Shown here: positions 42,595 to 47,035 of the stretch, piece after piece
Position numbering within the stretch: position 1 is the stretch's first letter
How the letters are laid out: each line of letters starts with the position of its first letter
DNA from: DAIOGN01 sp036745245
Lineage (GTDB): Bacteria; Zixibacteria; MSB-5A5; JAUVRN01
NCBI GenBank assembly: GCA_036745245.1
Contig: DAIOGN010000006.1
Location: 1-47,035 of the forward strand
Direction of reading: 5' to 3'
DNA: 47,035 nucleotides
The notes under the pieces: generated by a model
Seen by the model: the letters and a program-made list of their open reading frames with translations, nothing else
Told to the model about the DNA's origin: nothing
Database searches by the model: none
Program-made: the position numbers and the translations under genes

Positions 42595-43740
42595 ATGGCC
42601 ATGATCCTGGTGTGGCTGTTCTGGGTAACCGGAATTCTTCTCGTGTACACGTACATGGGCTATCCGCTTTGGCTGTGCCTGTGGTCTGCCCTGAGAAAGC
42701 GCCCTGTGGCTGCCGACTCGTTTGAACCTCCGATCACGGTAGTCATGGCGGTTCATAACGAAGCGAACGGTCTTGCCCGGAAGCTGGACAATCTCCTGGA
42801 ACTCGAGTATCCCCGGGACAAGCTCCACATCCTGGTGGTATCGGACGCCTCCTCCGACGCCACGGAGGCCATTGCAGAGTCCTACCGGGACCGCCGGATT
42901 TCGCTCCTGCGAACGGATGTTCGGGGCGGCAAGCACTATGCCCAGGGCATGGGAATCGCCCAGGCCAACACCGAGTTCATCCTGTTCACGGATGCCGCCC
43001 CGCTCCTGGATCGGCTGGCAGTGAGCCGAATGATGCGGAACTTCGCCGACCCCGAAGTGGCCTGTGTGGGAGGGGAGGACCGGATCATTGAGCGAGGGGT
43101 GGTCAGACACTCGGAGAGCGCCTACATCCGCTATGATATGATGCTGCGAAGGATGGAAAGCAGCGTAGGCTCGACGGTGGGCGTGAGCGGGGCTTTCTTC
43201 GGCGTCCGCCGGTCCTTGTGCGAACCCTGGTTGTCGGATCGTTCATCCGACCTGCAGCTGGCCCTGGAGGCCGTGCGACGCGGTATGCGGGCCATCAATG
43301 ATGAAACCAGCCTGCACTTCTATGGAACCACATCCAGTCACAAAGACGAGTTCCGGCGCAAGGCGCGCACCATGCTGAATGGGCTGGTGGTGGTAATGGA
43401 GTCTTTGGACCTCCTCAACCCGATTCGATTCGGACACTTTTCGTTGCAGTTGTTCAGTCACAAGCTCTGCAGATGGATCTCCTCTCCGGCCCTCATCGTG
43501 CTTTTTGTTTCGAGCGTGCTCTTGTCCGGCCACGGTGTGCTGTATCTGGCGGCGGCTTTGGCGCAGACGGCCACGTACCTCCTCGCGGGCCTTGGCCTGC
43601 TCGTGCCTTCGCTTCAGCGCCACACGTTGATTCGCATCCCGTCGTTTTTCGTGCTCACCAACCTGGCCACCCTGGTGGCCTGGTCCAATCTGCTCCGCGG
43701 ACAGAACAGCTCGATCTGGGATCCAACAGCTCGGGCGTGA
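42595..43740 (+). CDS. Glycosyltransferase family 2 with membrane anchors
   Basis: 381 residues. An N-terminal membrane helix (ILVWLFWVTGILLVYTYMGY) precedes the GT-A domain: ITVVMAVHNEANGLARKLDN, LHILVVSDASSDATEAIAES, ANTEFILFTDAAPLLDR (DxA in place of a classical DxD), GVSGAFFGVRR and SDLQLALEAVRRG. Three C-terminal helices follow. This layout resembles processive or ExoO/ExoU-like enzymes of exopolysaccharide synthesis. It ends in GTGA overlapping the start of the next gene. The missing second Asp in the DxD position is noted, but the Asp of FTDA is kept. Confidence 0.93.
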   Translation: MAMILVWLFWVTGILLVYTYMGYPLWLCLWSALRKRPVAADSFEPPITVVMAVHNEANGLARKLDNLLELEYPRDKLHILVVSDASSDATEAIAESYRDRRISLLRTDVRGGKHYAQGMGIAQANTEFILFTDAAPLLDRLAVSRMMRNFADPEVACVGGEDRIIERGVVRHSESAYIRYDMMLRRMESSVGSTVGVSGAFFGVRRSLCEPWLSDRSSDLQLALEAVRRGMRAINDETSLHFYGTTSSHKDEFRRKARTMLNGLVVVMESLDLLNPIRFGHFSLQLFSHKLCRWISSPALIVLFVSSVLLSGHGVLYLAAALAQTATYLLAGLGLLVPSLQRHTLIRIPSFFVLTNLATLVAWSNLLRGQNSSIWDPTARA

Positions 43741-44876
43741 CGGACGCACCCCCTCTCCGCGTTGCCCATCTGGGTTCGGGCGACCTCTGGGCAGGTGCGG
43801 AACTGCAGCTGTTCACACTCCTCTCCGAGCTTGTCCAACGCCCGCAATTCAAGATCCGGGTGGTACTCTTTAACCACGGACTTCTGGAGCAGAAACTCCT
43901 GGAACAGGGTCTGGAAGTGGTCGTTCTGGACGAGAATCGGCTCAACCCCTTCTCCCTGTTGCGATCTCTGACGCTAACGCTGCGAGATTTCTCGCCGCAC
44001 ATCGTGCATACACATCGCTATAAGGAGACCATCCTCGGCGGACTGGCAAGCCGGTGGGCGGGTAAACCGCGGCTCATCAAGACCGTGCATGGTCTTCGGG
44101 AGCCGTTCAACGGGTGGAGGAGTGCCAGGATGCAACTCTACGGGTACCTGGACCGCCAGATCACGGCTCGATACTTCGATACCATCATTGGTGTCTCGGA
44201 CGACATCGTTTACCGCACCTCCCCAGTTGCAGGCCGAGCGAGCGTGGTCAGAATCCATAACGGCATCAACCTGGAACGTTGCCGCGCCAGTACAGGGCGT
44301 TCGGAGGTGCGCCAAAGTCTCCAGATTCCGGAGAATTCCACGGTCCTCGGACTGGTGGGGCGGCTGGTACGGGTGAAAGGCGTTGAGAATCTGCTGCACG
44401 CGGCTCAGATACTGAAAGCGTCCATTCCCGGCCTGCGTGTAGTGGTTGTGGGCGACGGACCGGAGGCGGGCTCCCTGCATGCACTCAGCAAGGCGCTTGG
44501 TCTGGAAGATTGCGTACTTTTCACAGGCTTCCGCACGGATGTGATCGACCTGCTCGCCGCGATGGATGCGTTGGTCCTCTCCTCCTACTCCGAAGGCGTC
44601 CCCATGATCGTTCTTGAGGCTATGGCCATGGAGATACCCATTGTGGCCACGTCGGTGGGGGGCATTCCGGAAATCCTCACCCATGGTGAAACGGCGCTCC
44701 TGGTGCCATCGGGACGTCCTGACGAGCTGGCGAACGCCTGTCGGCGGCTCTTCGATACGCCGGGCCTTGTGGAACATCTCACACGCGCTGCCCGGTCGAG
44801 AGTCGAAGCAGATTTTTCGGCCCCGACCATGGCGGATCGCGTGGCTCGAGTGTACACCTCAGGACTCGAGCCATAG
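43737..44876 (+). CDS. Glycosyltransferase family 4
   Basis: 379 residues from the GTG at 43737, which overlaps the upstream stop as GTGA. The frame is open much further upstream, but that part lies inside the GT2 gene; the protein should begin TDAPPLRVAHLGSGDLWAGAE, the usual GT4 N-terminal glycine loop. Donor-site signatures are VLGLVGRLVRVKGVENLLHA, VLSSYSEGVPMIVLEAMAME (E-x7-E) and IVATSVGGIPEILTHGETAL. It is translationally coupled to the GT2 and probably acts in the same glycan assembly. Confidence 0.95.
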   Translation: MTDAPPLRVAHLGSGDLWAGAELQLFTLLSELVQRPQFKIRVVLFNHGLLEQKLLEQGLEVVVLDENRLNPFSLLRSLTLTLRDFSPHIVHTHRYKETILGGLASRWAGKPRLIKTVHGLREPFNGWRSARMQLYGYLDRQITARYFDTIIGVSDDIVYRTSPVAGRASVVRIHNGINLERCRASTGRSEVRQSLQIPENSTVLGLVGRLVRVKGVENLLHAAQILKASIPGLRVVVVGDGPEAGSLHALSKALGLEDCVLFTGFRTDVIDLLAAMDALVLSSYSEGVPMIVLEAMAMEIPIVATSVGGIPEILTHGETALLVPSGRPDELANACRRLFDTPGLVEHLTRAARSRVEADFSAPTMADRVARVYTSGLEP

Positions 44877-45226
44877 GGCTTACCTGGCCGCCCGAGTGAA
44901 AGTCCGGAAGATCACCGGAACTGGGCTGTTATATCCCCACCCGCTGTGTGGGGATTGAGCGGATCTCAACCATTGCACAGCAAGCCGCAGTTCCTGGCGC
45001 GACATAATGATGGTGCAAAAAGGGCAAGCCATTGGGCCACAATGTGTCCTACCACTCCGACCCGATGGGCACGTTTTTTTCTATCGGGAAACGTCTTATG
45101 AGCCAGGGAAGTGTTTCGAGACTTGCCATGATCGGCTCAGGGGAGTATACGGTAGCACGAGGGTACTCGGTGCCATGTGGGTTTTCGCTACCACGGGGTT
45201 TTACACCACGGAGGGGGATTCAATCC
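44877..45226 (+). other. Leader and intergenic region before the FlgD-Ig protein gene
   Basis: 350 nt without a supported gene. An 8-bp hairpin ATCCCCAC/GTGGGGAT (44933-44955) lacks a following T-run, so it is at best a weak terminator for the GT4 gene. Further on, GGTAGC (45151-45156) can pair with GCTACC (45187-45192), and an overlapping alternative GCAC/GTGC stem (45155-45173) competes with it. The frame is open through 45032-45226, but the residues there (YTVARGYSVPCGFSLPRG) look non-coding and the signal peptide starts at 45227. Confidence 0.5.
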
Positions 45227-45955
45227 ATGGGATATTTTCTCACCAGAGCATCAAAGTGTCACGCTATCTTTAAGGTTGGCTTCTTAGTTACTGCAATGCT
45301 GCTGGCCATCATGGGTCCCAGCTCGCCGGCTTGGGCGCAGGTGGGCACGGCGCATGTTCAGCTTCAGTGGACGGCGCCTGGAGATGACGGCATGATTGGT
45401 ACCGCCTCCGCCTACGAAGTGCGCTATTCGACGGCGCCCGTCACCGGGGCTACGTGGAGCCAGGCGACCGCCATCCCGGACGTACTGCCGGCACCCAAAT
45501 CTTCCGGCTCGGCCGAAAGTTTCGTGGTGAGCGTCCCCGATGCCCTGCTGGGAGACACCTACTATGTCGCCATCAGGGCTCGCGATGAGGCGTTCAACTG
45601 GGCGCCGGTCTCCAACAACGCCAGCTTTGTTTATGAACTCGGCTCAGATGTAGGTGACGACGGGGACGGAATTCTCCCCGTCCTTGAACTAAGTCCCAAC
45701 TATCCCAATCCGTTCAATGCCCAGACGGCCATCCCATTTTCCATCCCCTCCGCTTCTCACGTCGAAATCTCCATCTACAATGCGGTCGGTCAGCGGGTAA
45801 AGGTGCTGGTGGATGGGTTCTATGGGGCCAACACGTACAGCGTGATTTGGGACGGCACCAGCCAGTCGGGATTCCCCGTGGCTTCGGGAACCTACTTCTA
45901 CCGGATGATCACGAACGGTTACGCAACCACTCGGAGCATGACGCTTCTCAAGTGA
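45227..45955 (+). CDS. Secreted protein with fibronectin-like domain and C-terminal FlgD-type Ig domain
   Basis: 242 residues from the ATG at 45227, preceded by GAGGGGG at a 9-nt distance. The signal peptide contains FKVGFLVTAMLLAIMG and ends SSPAWAQ. A fibronectin type III-like domain follows (VQLQWTAPGDDGMIGTASAY, EVRYSTAPVT, DTYYVAIRARDEAFNWAPVS). The last 85 residues are the FlgD-like Ig domain found at the end of many FCB secreted proteins: LSPNYPNPFNAQTAIPFSIP, VEISIYNAVGQRVKVLVDG and SGFPVASGTYFYRM. In Bacteroidetes such ends direct type IX secretion; here the same use is plausible but no T9SS gene is in the window. It ends 8 nt inside the convergent ligase gene. Confidence 0.9.
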   Translation: MGYFLTRASKCHAIFKVGFLVTAMLLAIMGPSSPAWAQVGTAHVQLQWTAPGDDGMIGTASAYEVRYSTAPVTGATWSQATAIPDVLPAPKSSGSAESFVVSVPDALLGDTYYVAIRARDEAFNWAPVSNNASFVYELGSDVGDDGDGILPVLELSPNYPNPFNAQTAIPFSIPSASHVEISIYNAVGQRVKVLVDGFYGANTYSVIWDGTSQSGFPVASGTYFYRMITNGYATTRSMTLLK

Positions 45956-46530
45956 CCAGGGCCGCTTCTCGCGGACTCTCCAGCTTCGGAATGGGAACCG
46001 CCGCCTGCGACTGGGCGGCGGTTTCTTTTAGTGCAATGGCATGCAGGGATACAATGAGTGCAAGATTCACGTACATGAACGGGTAGTAAAGCATCGCCGT
46101 AAATGTACCCGTGACGATGAATCCCACCATGCTGATATCCAGAGCATGCGTAAAAGCTGTCATTTGCTTTGCCCGCCCGCCCCGGCCGGCAAGGATCTGG
46201 CGCGTCTCCCGGTTCCGCTCAAAGGCGATATAGAGAACCCACAGGAACAGGAGGATCGCGAAAACGCCCAGTTCAGAGCCGGCCTGAATCCAGTTGGAGT
46301 GCGAATACCGGGCGGCGCCAACCGCCTTCGGATCGGCCTCAATGTTGGGTCTGAAGTTGCTCATCCCCACACCGGCCAGAGGGTGCTCCACCATCATCCG
46401 CAGACCCCCTTTCCAGGCCTCCAATCGCTGGGTGGCGGAACGGTCCTGTTCATAGTCCACGCCCGAATGAAATCGGCTTTCCAGTTCCGGTGGAGCCACA
46501 ATCCAGTACCCGGCCAAGAGCACCGCGATC
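45948..46530 (-). CDS. O-antigen ligase / polymerase-like membrane protein, C-terminal part
   Basis: About 194 C-terminal residues are visible. The motif SATQRLEAWKGGLRMMVEHP, followed by LAGVGMSNF, is the hallmark of the Wzy_C/O-antigen ligase family periplasmic loop. NWIQAGSELGVFAILLFLW and a last helix pair (VGFIVTGTFTAMLYYPFMY; NLALIVSLHAIAL) follow. These enzymes join or polymerise lipid-linked glycan at the periplasmic face. The frame stays open past 46530, but sequence beyond that point belongs to a foreign LysR gene, so the N-terminal half is lost to a chimeric join. The 3' end overlaps the FlgD-Ig gene by 8 nt and contains that gene's terminator in antisense. Confidence 0.85.
45996..46030 (+). 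terminator. Intrinsic terminator of the FlgD-Ig gene, inside the convergent gene
   Basis: A perfect 10-bp stem, AACCGCCGCC (45996-46005) and GGCGGCGGTT (46014-46023) with an 8-nt loop, followed by TCTTTTA. It lies 41 nt after the rightward stop codon but within the coding end of the leftward ligase-like gene, where it encodes TAAQSQAAV. Confidence 0.85.
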
Positions 46531-47035
46531 TTCACCGCCGGGATGGCCGAATACGCCGAGATCGCGCTGGTCGGACGCCTCGCCCGCAGCTTCGCCGACG
46601 AGGCCGCCAACGCCACGCTGCGTCTCACCCCGGCGAGCGGCCACGAAGCCATCGAGCAGCTCGACCGCGGCGAGATCGACGTCGCCGTCGCGCACCTGCC
46701 GCACCTGCCGACGCATGTCGAGTCGATGGTTCTGTTGCGGGACCCGTTCGTCGTCGTCGCCCGCAAGGGCCATCCGATCACGGCGCAATCACTGTCGCTC
46801 GAAACCTATGCGGCGCAGAGCCATGTGCTGGTGTCGCCGCGCGGCACGACATCGGGCGCGCTCGACCGCATCCTCGTCGATTTTGGCTTGAAGCGGCGGA
46901 TCGCGCTATTGGTGGCGACCTATCTCGCGGTGCCGGCGGCGCTCGCCGCTTCCGACCTCGTCGCCACGGTGCCGCAGCGCACCGCCCGGCAGATCGCCGG
47001 CACCGCCGAGATCGCGATCATGCCGTTGCCGATCG
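46531..47035 (+). CDS. LysR-type regulator, effector-binding domain fragment (foreign, no start)
   Basis: The plus frame reads FTAGMAEYAEIALVGRLARS, ASGHEAIEQLDRGEIDVAVA, LLRDPFVVVARKGHP, SPRGTTSGALDRILVDFGL and ASDLVATVPQRTARQIAG. This is the periplasmic-binding-protein-like effector domain of LysR regulators, positions about 90-255 of a normal 300-residue protein. The DNA-binding helix-turn-helix, a start codon and any promoter are absent. Codon use (GCC, CTC, GTC, ATC almost throughout) is more G+C-rich than the rest of the window and is typical of alphaproteobacteria such as Bradyrhizobium relatives. It abuts the ligase gene without a boundary, so an assembly chimera is the simplest explanation. 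Confidence 0.85.

Noticed and set aside
46531..46781. N-terminal part of the ligase-like frame beyond 46530
   Set aside because: The residues there are Arg/Ser/Cys-rich and are the antisense of the LysR fragment, not a membrane protein.

Overview
The window is a 47 kb scaffold piece (two runs of ten Ns, roughly 60% G+C) from an uncultured Gram-negative bacterium. A Kdo activation gene (kdsB) implies lipopolysaccharide. Secreted proteins ending in dockerin-like modules and one FlgD-type C-terminal Ig domain are typical of poorly cultured FCB-superphylum lineages (Eisenbacteria, Krumholzibacteria, Zixibacteria, Latescibacteria and relatives). That placement is inferred from gene style; no rRNA or tRNA gene was seen.

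Layout. 1-1.4 kb: a leftward housekeeping operon gatC-kdsB-pyrG behind a near-consensus promoter. 1.7-8.6 kb: a lipoprotein of unknown function, lepA, an Asp/Glu-rich protein, a CorA-type transporter, a VanZ-like protein with an extra C-terminal domain, and an M48 metalloprotease. 8.6-24.7 kb: a surface-glycan region on alternating strands, with a CelD-type acyltransferase fused to an ATP-grasp ligase, a GNAT-like protein, an acyltransferase-3, a ThDP enzyme, a broken ATP-grasp fragment, an MBOAT/SGNH O-acetylation pair, a Wzx-like flippase, two methyltransferases, a polysaccharide deacetylase, a GT4 glycosyltransferase and an uncharacterised membrane protein. 24.7-35.9 kb: four large secreted proteins (two paralogous beta-helix/dockerin proteins around an S74-chaperone fibre protein, then a seven-repeat SBBP / thrombospondin-3 / dockerin protein). 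35.9-46.5 kb: more glycan genes (deacetylase, FkbH-like protein, two GT2, one GT4, an O-antigen-ligase-like gene) mixed with a beta-helix/discoidin protein and a FlgD-Ig protein. From about 46.53 kb to the end the sequence is part of an alphaproteobacteria-like LysR regulator with no start, most simply explained as a chimeric contig end.

How the genes fit together. The glycan genes cover most steps of a Wzx/Wzy-type pathway: sugar transfer, methylation, deacetylation, O-acetylation, flipping and polymerisation or ligation. Initiating transferase, chain-length regulator and nucleotide-sugar synthesis genes are not in the window. The secreted proteins are probably displayed on or released from the same cell surface.

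Points most worth attention: the CelD/ATP-grasp fusion and a second, truncated ATP-grasp copy beside the ThDP enzyme; a decayed 3' copy of a deacetylase gene at 29.3 kb; an FkbH-like protein with a Cys-rich N-terminus and no carrier protein nearby; a structured leader of unknown class at 41.1-41.3 kb; an almost leaderless lepA; and assembly faults that hide an intact flippase and create the right-hand end.
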